A program made the position numbers and the translations under genes. From contig NC_134278.1 of the NCBI RefSeq assembly GCF_949628215.1, positions 40,359,691-40,423,690 of the forward strand: 64,000 nt of DNA, written 5' to 3'. The stretch is from Phalacrocorax aristotelis. Lineage: Eukaryota > Chordata > Aves > Suliformes > Phalacrocoracidae. Shown here piece by piece: positions 34,201-46,000 of this stretch; the first letter of the stretch is position 1, and each line of letters starts with the position of its first letter. A model generated the notes under the pieces. The model worked only from the letters and a program-made list of their open reading frames with translations, had not been told where the DNA came from and searched no databases.

Positions 34201-37200
34201 GAAGAAGATATTTTGGCATTAAACCTTCAGTTTCTGGACTGTGTTAAATGTTTTATATTATTCCAGTAAAGTCAAGAGTTTTGTGGTTTCGTCCCTCAGA
34301 AATGAAGAAGCTGCTTTTTTTCTTCAAACTGTTAATCCTGTGATAATTTCCAAGTATCCAGGGGCCCAACAATGCTGATAAAAGCATTGGACAAATATAT
34401 AATGGCAGATCCTTTGTGACTTGAAACAGTACTGAACAGTAATTTCTCCTTAACAGCACCCATTCTTTCCTTCATCTTGCCCAGTGCTGTGATTTTCATG
34501 CATTTTCAGAAATCTGAAAGCATCGTTTCATTGGTTTCCTTACTGTTTTCTTAGTTTATAAAATGGACATGTACGATTCATACTCAAGCCAAATTTCTGG
34601 TATGTTGATTACCTCTGCTTGTGCTCTCTGGGTCTTCTCAGAGGTCAGAAAGCTCGAGGTTGGCATGGCAGTCGTTAACAATACTCGGGTTTTTGCTGAT
34701 ATTGCTTAGACTTTAAAAATGTATATTCATACGATATATTATTTCCTCAGGGTTTTTATTATTTGAACCCCTGAAATCTGTTCTCTAATTTATTCACCGT
34801 ATTCACTATACTGTATTACATTATAAATTGCATTTTTTCATTAATAAAAGAGTAGCAAGACCTTCCTTGAAGCTAACTTGGGGATGTCAGGAGGAGTGTG
34901 TGCCTCGGGCTTCTAACCCGCAGGTCTTTTCTCTATGCTTTTGTCAGTTCCATATACTTCTCTCATATCGTTTGAAGGATCTTGGGTGATGTTAATCAGC
35001 AATAAACTTTTAGTCAGTAGGACTCACACCAGAAGGTCGTGGAAGTGGCTGAGAAGATATGAATCTTGCAAACCGCTGTCTGTGTTTTGAAATGCAGAGG
35101 AATGTGTTTTGAAATAGCAGAGTCCTGGTGCGGGAGCAATGTTTAAAAAGGCAGCTAGTGATGGCCTTGTCAGATGTTGGCGTTTTAATCTGACATACAC
35201 CTCCCAGGCAGAATAATGAAAAACTGTTTGGGGAATTCCAGTAATGCAGAGCATAAGAGTAACGCTCATCAGCATGGCACCGTGAACAAGAACTTTAGAC
35301 TGAAATGAATTCCATTTCCTCAAAACCAATCTGTAGTTTCAATTAGCAGAAGGCATCAGTTTCGATTGCATCTTGTAACCCCCTGAAGCTGTGGTTTCAG
35401 AAAGTTGCCACTCTGCCAAGTGCTCTGCAAGCGCAAGGCTTCCAAGGAATTTTCAGTCTCCGTGCTGAAGTTCCGTAGTCCCACCCATTCCTTTTATTAT
35501 TTTTCTTTTTTATTATTTTTGTACTGCTAAACATCTTGATGGAGGAAAAAACGTTCTCTGTCATGCTGAAATACATAAATACTGTCCTGGGATAAAATAC
35601 CAGGTGCCAAAGTGAAACACTTTTTTTTCTGATATAGAATTGTACAGGAGAAACTGTTGGAATCGGAAGCCTGGCAAATCACACAGAAATGAGGAGTAGT
35701 TTGAACTGTTTATGAGGTTCATTGTTAAAACAACTGTAAACAGAAATAGAATCTATTTTCGGTGTTATACCCATTGAAATGATCCTGTCGTGGACGATGC
35801 ACACTAGCAGGATGTGGGTTTGGGCCTTCTGCATTAGGAACTGTGAAACGTAATGGTCTGTAGGAGAAGGTGATTCCAGTGGTCTTGTCTGGCTTTAGAA
35901 CACTAAGAACCGTGAACCGCTAAGGGTGAAACTTCATTCAGCTCACTGAAACGTCTTTTTTTTTTTTTTTTTTTTTTTTTTTAGGAGTTTATTTTGAGAA
36001 GGTCTTAAAGAGTTCAGATACCTCCTTGTGGGTGAGGAATATTCAGATGTACTTATCTGGGATCATGGTGACTTTATTTGGTGTGTACATGTCAGATGGA
36101 GCCCAAGTTCTTGAGAAAGGGTTTTTTTATGGCTATACCTACTACGTCTGGTTTGTCATCTGTAAGTATCTTGTGGTTTTAGGGTCTTGTTACGTTGTTT
36201 TGCTTTTTTAACTGATACAACTGACTGCATGAAACCACAAATTCAGTCTGACCCACTGTTCTTTACTGTGTTTTGAGGTGGTGTTTTTTTAAGTATCATT
36301 ATCTTGGAAAGTATTCACGTGCTTATTTAAAATTGTGCTGAAACAGCAGCCTAAATGACTGAGTAGTGAGTAGATCATCTTTAAATGAGTCGTATCCGAT
36401 CTACTAGATGCCATGTAGACATCCCATTTTGCTGAGTGTTGCATTAAATCACCGGTTACGTTGGTGTAGCCCAAACGAGTACGCTAGTGGAGTAAAATGC
36501 ATAGTTTCCAGAGTAACCTACTGCACCGTTACTCATAGAAACATGTTATTTGCTTTCCAGTCCTCGCCAGCGTAGGTGGCCTCTACACTTCGGTCGTTGT
36601 TAAGTACACAGATAACATTATGAAAGGCTTTTCTGCAGCGGCAGCCATTGTTCTTTCTACCGTGGCATCGGTCATCCTCTTTGGCCTCCAGATAAGTACG
36701 TGCCTTTTTGCCTTTGATTTGACCCTACATGCACGTTGCCTTCCTGGCTAGCAGACTGCTCGGCAGGCTCTACGCAGTTCATACCAAAGCAATCATTGTG
36801 CCTCCGTTGACTTTTTCTGTGTTTAACTTAGTCCTCTCCAGGACTCCTATGCTCTAGCGTATCGTCCCTGTTGTGTCACTTAAGGTGCCTGATGATCCTG
36901 TGCTTCCAGAGGCATCCTGCAACCTCAAATGGCAAGGTTGTTTCCAATTTAAACAGCTTACAAGCTTATACAGCTTTATTCGTGAATCGCTTTCTGATGT
37001 GGTTGAGCGTGTGATACAGCTGTTTACCTGAGACTGCTGTTGAGAAGTCATCATCTCTTGTTGGTTTTCGTACAGCCAGTGCCAGACTAATTCCTCGGCT
37101 GTTTCTGCAAGGGCTTTGCCTTTGCAGTCCTGAGACTGCGTTAACTTTAACCTTCCCTGTTTGCTGTGGCCAGCACCGCATGAGTGTGAGTCAAACAGCA

Positions 37201-38133
37201 GCTGGGGTCGTGACTGATGTGGTGAATGTTTTTGAGAGGAACAGCAGATTGCTTTGGGCTGTCCTGCAACTAGAAAGGACTTTCTCCCTGATCAAGTCCG
37301 TGTCTGATGCTGTATCCCGTAGCTCCTGTTCAGTCGTTCACTGTTTAGTTTGGGGTATTTTTTGCTTTCCTACCATAATCCAAAGGTGGTGTCATGTAAT
37401 GGTGGGAAAACTAGCTTTCTGATGTGGCATTAGCAGGGTGAAAGGTAAGGAAGGCTTGCGTAAGGAGAAAAACATCAGTGTCTGGCTGGAAAGAACACCT
37501 TAAACCAAGTGATGAAAACCACAATTACATTAAAAACTCAACCTGGGCAGAACATTTTCTTGACAGTTGACACAAACCAAACCTGGACTGGTGATCTTCC
37601 TGTGAAAGCCTCGTTCATAGTGTTTCTCAACCCTGCCTAGATGTGGAAGGGCAGTGTGTTATGACACCCGCTGTGTCTTCATCGTTAGGCTTCCATTACA
37701 ACGAACTTGTCGGACGGCACGTGGAACTGCAGGAGACATTTCACACTTGCTTTTCTGACCATCGCCGTGTTCTTGCTGGTGTGAGACTAACTGAAGCGGT
37801 GTGGGGATTGTTAACGCTCAAGAGTTCTGTGACAGAGGATGTGTCTAGAGTCTGTGAATTATTAACAGCTTGTGCTGTTTCTAGTTTTGACTAACTTTAA
37901 CACTTTCATTTGGATATCATCCTAACTTACATAGCTTAGTCATCTTCTGAAGGTTTCTTCTTATACAGAAGTATTTATTTAAACTATTCTGTCTCCTTTC
38001 AGCTGTTACCTTCTCCCTGGGTGCTCTCCTGGTGTGTATTTCTATTTACCTCTATGGATTACCTCGACAAGACACCACAAAAATCCAGCCATCAGAGACT
38101 AAGAGCTCAAAAGAAAGACTTGCTACTGTGTGA
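22232..38133 (+). CDS. SLC35A1: SLC35A1, CMP-sialic acid transporter (complete)
   Basis: Multi-pass Golgi antiporter that brings CMP-sialic acid into the lumen in exchange for CMP, supplying sialyltransferases; human defects cause a congenital disorder of glycosylation. Coding exons: 22232-22247, 24868-25045, 31232-31391, 31774-31926, 32752-32818, 35985-36161, 36561-36695, 38003-38133; 1017 nt, 338 aa plus stop (human 337). All junctions are GT-AG. The start (A at -3) gives a short cytosolic N-terminus before the first of about ten hydrophobic helices (roughly residues 9-30, 41-63, 88-112, 115-135, 140-157, 173-191, 208-228, 240-262, 272-292, 296-316). Conserved blocks: [31 protein letters not shown] (Gln101, the residue changed in a human patient), [69 protein letters not shown] and YGLPRQDTT. 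The tail ends in valine as in mammals. Confidence 0.98.
22248..24867 (+). other. SLC35A1 intron 1 (2.6 kb)
   Basis: The first third is the rest of the CpG island. The remainder shows no repeat or exon. A perfect 16-base palindrome (CCCTCCAGCTGGAGGG) lies at 24786-24801, 66 bases before the next exon. An ATG at 24828 is in frame with exon 2, so a transcript starting inside this intron could make a protein with 13 different N-terminal residues. Confidence 0.5.
24868..25045 (+). CDS. SLC35A1: SLC35A1 coding exon 2 (residues 6-65)
   Basis: Acceptor tctttcag, donor gctaa|gtaagt, phase 2 out. Encodes helices 1 and 2, including [16 protein letters not shown]. Confidence 0.96.
28041..28629 (-). mobile_element. 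CR1 LINE with RT-ORF C-terminal remnant, in SLC35A1 intron 2
   Basis: Same subfamily as the copies at 3056 and 3729. Read on the minus strand it keeps the C-terminal part of the CR1 ORF2 protein (blocks such as [19 protein letters not shown] and [18 protein letters not shown]) in an almost open frame, followed by the 3' untranslated part and tail. It is truncated at about 28629, within the gene's largest intron (25046-31231). Confidence 0.92.
29885..30480 (+). repeat. Purine-skewed stretch in SLC35A1 intron 2
   Basis: About 600 bases rich in A and G on the + strand with recurring motifs of the type gaggcctgggg, ggagcac and ggtgggacatggg spaced tens of bases apart; possibly a decayed minisatellite. 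The skew removes stop codons on the minus strand and creates the long minus-strand frames there. Confidence 0.35.
31232..31391 (+). CDS. SLC35A1: SLC35A1 coding exon 3 (residues 65-118)
   Basis: Acceptor attttgcag, donor ccag|gtaatc, phase 0 out. Encodes [23 protein letters not shown] and LDAAVYQ. Confidence 0.96.
31774..31926 (+). CDS. SLC35A1: SLC35A1 coding exon 4 (residues 119-169)
   Basis: Acceptor ttctttag, donor tacag|gtaaga, 51 codons in phase 0. Encodes [20 protein letters not shown]. Confidence 0.96.
32752..32818 (+). CDS. SLC35A1: SLC35A1 coding exon 5 (residues 170-192)
   Basis: Acceptor gatgttgcag, donor tgcag|gtatag, phase 1 out. Encodes [20 protein letters not shown], a transmembrane helix. 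Confidence 0.95.
32819..35984 (+). other. SLC35A1 intron 5 (3.2 kb)
   Basis: No repeat family or exon recognised. It contains two T-runs (about 33228-33246) and ends in the 27-T run at the acceptor. The remaining part of intron 2 (28630-31231 outside the purine stretch) also shows nothing recognisable. Confidence 0.45.
35956..35982 (+). repeat. 27-base poly(T) forming a splice polypyrimidine tract
   Basis: Unbroken T run directly followed by AG|G of SLC35A1 exon 6. No other pyrimidine tract lies between it and the acceptor. Confidence 0.9.
35985..36161 (+). CDS. SLC35A1: SLC35A1 coding exon 6 (residues 192-251)
   Basis: Acceptor preceded by an unbroken run of 27 T; donor atct|gtaagt. Encodes [19 protein letters not shown] and [11 protein letters not shown]. 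Confidence 0.96.
36561..36695 (+). CDS. SLC35A1: SLC35A1 coding exon 7 (residues 251-296)
   Basis: Acceptor ctttccag, donor gataa|gtacgt, phase 1 out. Encodes [19 protein letters not shown], a hallmark of nucleotide-sugar transporters of this subfamily. Confidence 0.96.
38003..38133 (+). CDS. SLC35A1: SLC35A1 terminal coding exon (residues 296-338)
   Basis: Acceptor tcctttcag; stop TGA 38131-38133. Encodes the last helix, YGLPRQDTT and the hydrophilic tail ending KERLATV (human ends KERVIGV). Confidence 0.96.
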
Positions 38134-39935
38134 CATTGTCCATAAAAATGGACAGAGAAGAAAAAATGGACTTTAAAAAAAACCTTGCATTTTTAAAAAA
38201 TTAGCCTTAAGCTAGTTGTGAAACGGTGTAAGTGGGATAGACTAAAAGCAGAAGTTAGTTCTTGTCTTACACGTGAAGCTTCCAGTGGCTGATGCGGAGG
38301 CTACACTACAGCCGAGGAGCTGGACAGGTACTTTATCGAAGGTATTCTTCATTCACATCGAACAATGGAGAGTCCCATTTACAAGGAAAGCCGAATGAAG
38401 GAACAGAACACTCAATTGTACATAATGTATATAAGGGAGAACTGTCTTGCCCTTCGAGGGCAGAAATGCCCAAAAGCTTCATAAAAATCTGTTTAAAAGA
38501 GCAACTGCTGCCAGTATTTTCTCTTCAACTAGTTGGCAATTGCAGTTTGACTAATGACAGGAAAAGTTTCTCTTCTAGGTGATACGTATGGGATGACACA
38601 GCTCCACCAGGAATAACCGTGCTCAGGCATCGCTCACCTAGAAGCGATTAGAAGTAGCACTTGCTGTTTGGTTTAAAAAACAGAATGAAAAACTGGTGTT
38701 TCTCTAAGTTGTAGATTTTCTTGCACTTTTCAAATGTTTTTTATACCTGCTGTAGCTGGTAGAGGGATCTTCTGTGTGTTTTGTCAAACCCCATTTGTAC
38801 AGGGGAAGGTTCATATGTGTTCTTGTATCTCTGGCTTAAGGATGAATGAGTCAACTCAAAGTGTCAGATTAGAAGATTTTTATCTGTACATCTTCTCTCT
38901 AACCCTTTTTTGTGCATACAGAATGATGCTTGAAAAGAGTTCCTGTAATGCATATTTAATTTATGAGTGCCAACTGTGAAATTTCCACCTCCTCCCTCAT
39001 TTTCTGAGGCCTTGCTCAGTTCAACCCTTCCAGAAACTGCAACTTTGCACTGAGGGAACGCTGACTTTAGTGCATTTGGGCAACTCGTTTACGTTCAAAG
39101 TGAAGATAAAACACACGACCAAGTTCATATCCTTGTTAGATTCCTTCAGACATGAGTTAACTAGCTGGGTTTTACTTGAAAGTGGGACATGTTAAACACA
39201 GCAGTAACAAACATGCTTAAATTCTGTTCCAGCAGGAGCAGAACAGCCACCTGCGCTACCTTACACAATGACGCTCGCCTCCCTTCAGCAGGGAGGTGGC
39301 TGAGGGGTGCCAAGCAGCACCTGCCCTGCCTGCCTCACGGTGCTGAGGGAGCGCTGCCGTTCTGTTCCACCAGCTGCGCAGCAAGCCCTCTTCTCCCCGG
39401 TCATCGCATCGGCGGGGCAGAGGAATGGGTGAGGGACAGTTGGGCTTGGCTAACGTTACCGAAGCAGGGGCTGCAGTACAATGACCAGGGGAAGCATTCT
39501 CTGCCATGGTCTGACCAACTCGGTTTGTTACAGTACACAGAGGACCTGTAGCAGTTGTGCCACTAGGCCAGCCACAGAAGGGGAGAACCTTGATTGCTTA
39601 GGGCAGCCCAATTAATGCTTCCACTACCAAAAGGATGTTATATTTTACATGCCAAAGACAGAGCAGTTCTCTTTTACAGGAAATAGGAGGTAGACTAGTG
39701 TTTTGAGTGTGCTACTCCTACCACGTGCCTGGGAGACAGCGATGGTGACAGGCCTGGCCTCCCCCAAATGGCTGTGCCACACACACTATTCTGCAGTCGG
39801 GGTGATGGAGCACACACGCACCTCCGAGGGCAGAGAGAGTTTCCAAGCTGCACTAGCAATGACACGCGGGACAGTATTTATAATTTTAAAAATCCTTTTA
39901 CTGAGAGATGTGATGTTACGTTGCGTCTTGCCTCA
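38134..39935. other. 3' UTRs between convergent SLC35A1 and RARS2
   Basis: The tail-to-tail interval holds the 3' UTRs of both genes. I found no clear AATAAA for the + strand gene within it, so the ends of both transcripts are undetermined and they may overlap. No repeat recognised. Confidence 0.5.
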
Positions 39936-40022
39936 TTACATTTGAGTTACAGGTGTAATGCCAAGAAGTTTCATTCCATTGGCTAGAACTGAGCGTGCAG
40001 CTTGAAAGAGACAGAGCCTTGC
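39936..40022 (-). CDS. RARS2: RARS2 terminal exon (window residues 346-373 and stop)
   Basis: Acceptor tgttttccag|gcaag; stop TAA at 39938-39936. Encodes [18 protein letters not shown] and ends TQM (human CRM). Confidence 0.96.
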   Translation of the reverse strand, partial: ARLCLFQAARSVLANGMKLLGITPVTQM

Positions 40023-43000
40023 CTGGAAAACAAGAATAACCGTCAGCTTATGGTATTGCTACAGAACGGGGCATAGTTCTCAGTTAGAAGCAGCCTGTGA
40101 GAGGTGAGAGCGCTGTGCGCAGCCTCTGTCCCCATGCAGGGCGCTGGGATGCAGACACGCACATACTCTGAGTACTGAGTAACACAGTAACGCTGTCAGA
40201 ACTCACAGCAGCTGCCGATAGCCCGTTGCAGTGTCAACAGAGGGACACTTGTCAATGAAGGGAAGCTGGAAAGTGGTGTCCTGCCCAGTCTAGTACCCTC
40301 AGGGCAGAGTGACGAGAGGAGATTCCTGCAAAAGAGCTAGCAATGACTGAAAAAATGAAAGTCTTTCACGTACCACAGGCTGTTACAGCCTGAGGATACT
40401 GCTGGGATCCCTCCTTTTGCTGTGCTGGGGTTAGAGGCTGTCAAGCAACTATGGGCTGCTTTGAAAGTTTCACTCTTCCCTGTCAATGTCTCGGCTGTTA
40501 CACAGCTGGCTGTTTGGGAGGGGCTCTATGAACCTTGCTCCAGAAAAAAATAATCCTTGAAAGTTGTCACACTGTAAGGTATTTAGAATTATTTTTTTTT
40601 TCAGGATAGAGAAGTGAAATTTTCTTTGTAGCTTGGACTGCCTTAGTCCGCCTTCAAAAGCAGGAATACCTACAGCATCTAAGCTCAAATACAGAGTGCA
40701 GCTCCATCAATTCCACTGAATTTTTTTTCCCCCCACAGCACAGCTCAACACTTAAATGTGTTTTCCTACCAAAATCAGGCAGGTACTTGCTTTTGAAATA
40801 GATGAAAGAGAAAATAAGAAAGGCACTGTAATTAGTATATCATTTACTGAGCAGTTATGGGGTCAGACATTGTCTGGGAGCTCAGCAGAAAATAATTTGC
40901 ATCTATTTGGAACTGCACGTTAACAGTTGTCAGCCTCCGTGCTTTAGCCAGAAAGGCAATACAGACAATATGGGATCTGTAGGTGGTGAGAAGACAGATT
41001 CAGTTAGCTCCTAATTCTCTGTCTTTCCATGTAACCACTGAAGGAAACCATTGGAAATTAACCAGCAAGTTTAAAATGCTCAAATGTTTACTTTTAAAAT
41101 GTTCAGAAGAAAAGGTGATGAGCAGGAACAGGGTTTGGAGCAGTTGTCCGTATGGAGCATGCTCTTCTGAGAAGGCAGCCCCTTCCAGAAGGCTCAGCCG
41201 TGAACAGCAGCCCCTGCCCTCTCACCACTGCGCCGCCCATGGGACAGCCGGCGCGGTGGCCCCTTGGCCTGCAGGCGCGTATTCGCCCAAGTGGTCACAC
41301 AGCTGGGTAGGCAAATCCCGAATGGATCAGTCCACTGGGACGCCCTACACGGACTCCAGCCACGTAACAAGGCGGTGCCGTACCTGGGCTAGTTCAGGGG
41401 TGCTGCCTTTCACAGGAAGAGTTTTATGTGCCACGGCTGCAAGATGGCTGAAATGGAAACCACAGTGAGAATGCTGAGACCCACCAAGTCTCTTGAAAAG
41501 AGCAGGGCTACAGGCTACAGAAGGCAGCAGAACTGGAAGAGCCACAACTGCAGCATGCCAGAGACTTCTCTCCAACAGCCCCATTCACCTGGCTGAGGGA
41601 AGGCATGGGTTTCTGTAGCCTGCAGGTTGTCAGGACATGCAATCAACAACTTAGTGCTCCTAAAATAACCCCAAAACAATCTCTCCACTACCCGACTCCC
41701 CACACCCCCCACCCCACCCCCCAAAAAAAACCCCAACAAAAATGCACCCAAAACTGGTCTGGAAAGATCCTTGAGAGCCTGCCCTGCCCCTCCTGAGGCG
41801 CAGGACTCATACAATTTTCCTGAACTTGTTAAAGCCTTCCCCATACGCAGGCTCCACATCTTCCTCTGCAAGTCCCCTCCAGTGTTTCGCTGTGCTGTTA
41901 AATCAGACAGGTCGCTCTGGGGACCCTCCCTATGGAGGTCACCTACGCAGTATGACCTACAGTAATAATATGCTTTGTCCTTTTCAATGCATAGGCTGAG
42001 ATCAGTAGTTAAAAGGGGTTTGGACAAAATTTCTTAGCTGAAATTTTGAGATTTGAGAGTATACTATCAGCTCAAATCTGTTCTTTAAGATATGATCAGT
42101 CCAGCTTGATTTTGGGTTCAGACACTGGGTTACAACCAAGTGATTCTCTTTTCTTGAAAGCAGTTTCTGAGGAGGTTCCTGGCTCCTTTGTTCCTGGTTC
42201 CAACCTCAATCTCTACTATTTATTATATCATTTGCTACCTTTCCCACTCCAGAGAAACTGTCCCACAGATTTACGTCTTCCCACTCTCTTTACTCTTCAA
42301 AGCAGTGCAGATGTGAGGGCTGCAGGGCCAGCTCAGGAAGACCTGTCCTTACCAGAGACGGACGCCAGTATCAGCAATCACCGTACCTAAGTGTGAGGAG
42401 GTAGCTAACAATGTGCTTGGGTTGCAGATCCTGAGAAGATCTATAGAGGACTTCATCGTACCTGTGAAGAAAGAAAAGGTTGGGTTGGTGTTAAAGTGGT
42501 AGGAAGGCGTACTCAGCTACAAGGCACGGCAGACTTGAAGTCAGAACAAACACACAACCACAACTGCAGAATTAATGAAAATAATCTTGTGAACCAAACC
42601 TAAGCCACGTAATTAGTACAAAATTGTTTATTTCTTCCTCGTTGACTTATTATTGAAGGAGAGTGCTTCTGCTCCTCGTCATGCAGACACCATAGATGGC
42701 AGAGCTCAGAGAGACAGGCTATAGCAAAGAGAACACAAGAGCTATATTTTATATTTGCTCCTGGAACGTTATGTCTGGTTTTACATTTCAACACTAATTT
42801 TAAGTGTCTAAGAGCAACCAACATGTATTAAATAACCAACGCAGTCAAAATAATCCCTTGGAAGTTGTTGCCTTTAGTAAATGCAGCTTAGAATTTTAAG
42901 TAGCTAAAGGGAATCTTGTAACATTAGAAAAGACAAAACCAAAGTGGGTTTACAGAATTGTGGAATAAAATCAACTTATGTAAGACTGTATTAAACTGGA

Positions 43001-46000
43001 TAATACAGGGAGAGTCATGGAAATCCATGTTCTCTTCATGTGTTCTGCTGTCCCCTTGCACGCATCTTTTTCACAGCCTGCAAGAAATTACTGACAACAC
43101 CTCTGGAGCAGAATAGATTTCAAATTCAAAGTGGGGAGTGGACTTCCTGGTCTTTGCTCAGCGCCCAGGCCCATCCCCACCAGCATGCCCACGCTGAACT
43201 TCCCTGGGATCTTCCGCCTTTAAAGGCCAGCTGCAGGAGAACTGGCGAGAGAGCTCTGGTAACAGGGGAGGGCTCAGCGGTCACTAAGGGCTACACCACC
43301 AGGGAGATAGTGCCCTCCATTCCCTTGGCGGGCAAACTACAGAAACACCTCTGGCAGGTGCACTCATCAGCTCATCTCAGCCAGCACGCCCCAGGTGGCC
43401 ACTGTTCAAACCGGGAAGGTCACTGCCTTTATACCACTGCGCAACAGGTGCGAGAGAGACAAAATCAGGGGAACCTCTGCGTTGTCTCAGGGACAGCTTA
43501 GATACCAGCACCTGTTGGCCCCGCAGTGATGTAGGTACAGAACAATTACTATTAACTTAACAAGCACCATCAAACAGCTATTAATAAAGCTTCATGGAGC
43601 AATAAAGTCGGTATCAAATGAAGGGGCCCCTTTTGATACCAACTTTGTTGCCTCATGAAGCTGCCATTTCAGTGTTGGCCTATGACAACTTGTTAGATTA
43701 AGTCACCAGTTAAATAATACACTTCTGCAGGGATATATGTGCTACCTTCAATCTACTGTTCATTAGTCTGCAAAGTTAATGGTATTCAGAACTGTTCAGC
43801 TTATTTTAAGAGCAAATGTTTGGTAGCTTTTCAAAACAGCAGAAGCAGAGCCCCAGGAAGTGGGCTTCTGACAGCTCAGGAGCATTTATCATGGCAACTT
43901 TTCAAGAAGAATCTACTCACGGCAACTCACAAGGAGGACTGAACAGTAATTGTTACTCCTGAAATCACGGGATATTTAAACATGAGTTTGTTAGCCACTA
44001 GGTGTCTGGTCTAATGGAAAACCTAAATCCTGCTTTCTGCTGGAAGTCAGGGTCCCAGGAGATGTTTCATACAGATTCCATATGGTGCCTTGCCAGGCCC
44101 AAAGACCTCTGCGATAAGCAGACCTGAAGCGCTATAAAAACAAGAGCCCTGCAGTGGAGCAACATCCTCTGTTGGAAAATGGACACATCTGGGATGCAGC
44201 CGTCCCTGCAGATCAACCCGAAATACATTGACCCTGTCAGTTTTCACACATAAGACAGGCTGATCTGATAAAAGCCAAGAAATGACCCACAAGTTTTCTG
44301 TGAAATACAATTACACTGGATAAATAAGACACTACTAGTCTTATTTAGAGTGCTGGCTGGTCCTGCTCAAGAGAGCATGCAGCACGCAGTAAACTGCAGG
44401 CAGACCTCTTGAGCCAGTTAATGGTAGGACTCTGCAACCTACAGTTGCAGGCTGAGAGGAGCCACCTGGGATTCGGGCACAACTTTTGGAAGTCCGAATT
44501 TTAAACAGATGGTCTCAAGAAGGCCTTAGGGTGGCCAAAGGAGTTAACGCCCTGCAACATGCAGTGCGCAATGCGGTATGTAGGACCTCTCACTAGGAAT
44601 GCTGAAAGCCTCAATTCCAACTCCATCACAGGCTGCACAACATGGACAACTCCCTTGTCTCTGTATTTTAATTACGTACCTGTGAAATAATGAAAACAAA
44701 CTGCTCAACTTTAAGACTGAATTAATGAAGCACACTACTGCTTTTAACAGAGATTAGCTGCGTATATTCAGTAGCTCTGAAGGATGTTGAGCTACCAAAT
44801 GTGCGCGCACATACTCCGTTTCACCTCACCCAGGAGCAATTCCTCTCTCCTTTCCCACATGAAAAAACCAGAACCAGAGGGACCAAGCAAATCTGCAGCT
44901 AATATTTATATGGAGCGTAGCATATTTCTGTGAAGACAAGAAATAATTAAGAGGCTCATGTACACAGAGCACGTTCCAAATATTGCTTTTTCCCCTCATG
45001 TGGCTTCTAAAGTCCATGACGATTGCAAGTGAGGGCTACTGTTGCAATCAGTATGACCCAACAGACAAGCCATTGCCTGAAACAGCCATTTTTCTCTTAT
45101 GATCATGCAGTCTGTGCCTGCTCAACAGGCTGGCAGCAAATCCAGAAGTTTATTTTAAGGGAACTGGTATTTGGAAGGAAAACCAGACAAACCTGAGAAG
45201 ATGCTGAAGAACAGAGATGGCATCTGGCTCTTGCAGGCACGCCACATTAACGTCAGTTAGCTGCGCGTCCCCATGCATCTGTTCTAAACTAAAATGTAAG
45301 AATGAAAAACAAGTGTTGGATGAAAAACTCTTGTTAGCAAAGCTGAAAAAGAAAAACAGTAATTTGTGTTTTTAAGAAAAAAGGGTAGGCATCTTCTGCT
45401 CAAGCTGAATGGAACACTGGGACAGACTAGCTGACTTCAACCCAAGATGAAAAGATTAAAATTTGTGCTAGCCATTCAGTATCAACAGGATTAGAGATAT
45501 GCACGGACAACAGGTCCAGAAGCTGATGCTAAAAGGAGTAGGGAGGTACCCTAGTACCATCAATACCTAGATGATAAGGGAGTACAAGAGGAATAGACTA
45601 CAAAAAGGGATCAGGCTTGCACACTCTCCCTGAATACCATCTCCTGTTACCATTGCCTCAAGCAGAGCACCAGGTTGGTACGGACTTTGAGCCTGATCCA
45701 GGAAGGTATCTTACATGCTTTTATGAAAATACATATCAATGTCTGCATTAAAAATGCCCTGACAGATCACTACAGTTGATAAAACTGTTCAAAATGGACT
45801 CTTCTGAAATTCTGTTAAAAAAATAATTAAACATGTCAGGTGGACCTGAGTCAACAGGAAGGGGTCTGCTTTTAACCTTGTGTACCAACAGCGGGAAATA
45901 ACAGGATGTTAAAAACAAAAACCAAAACCCACTAGCCACAGTGGTAGCCAAAAACATCGAAGTTCCATGATTTTTGTTTTTACATCAGTTTCCTTAATCA

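Noticed and set aside
41515-42027. 170-codon minus-strand frame in a RARS2 intron
   Set aside because: Includes a G-run translation and no known motif; the flanking RARS2 exons join in phase without it.
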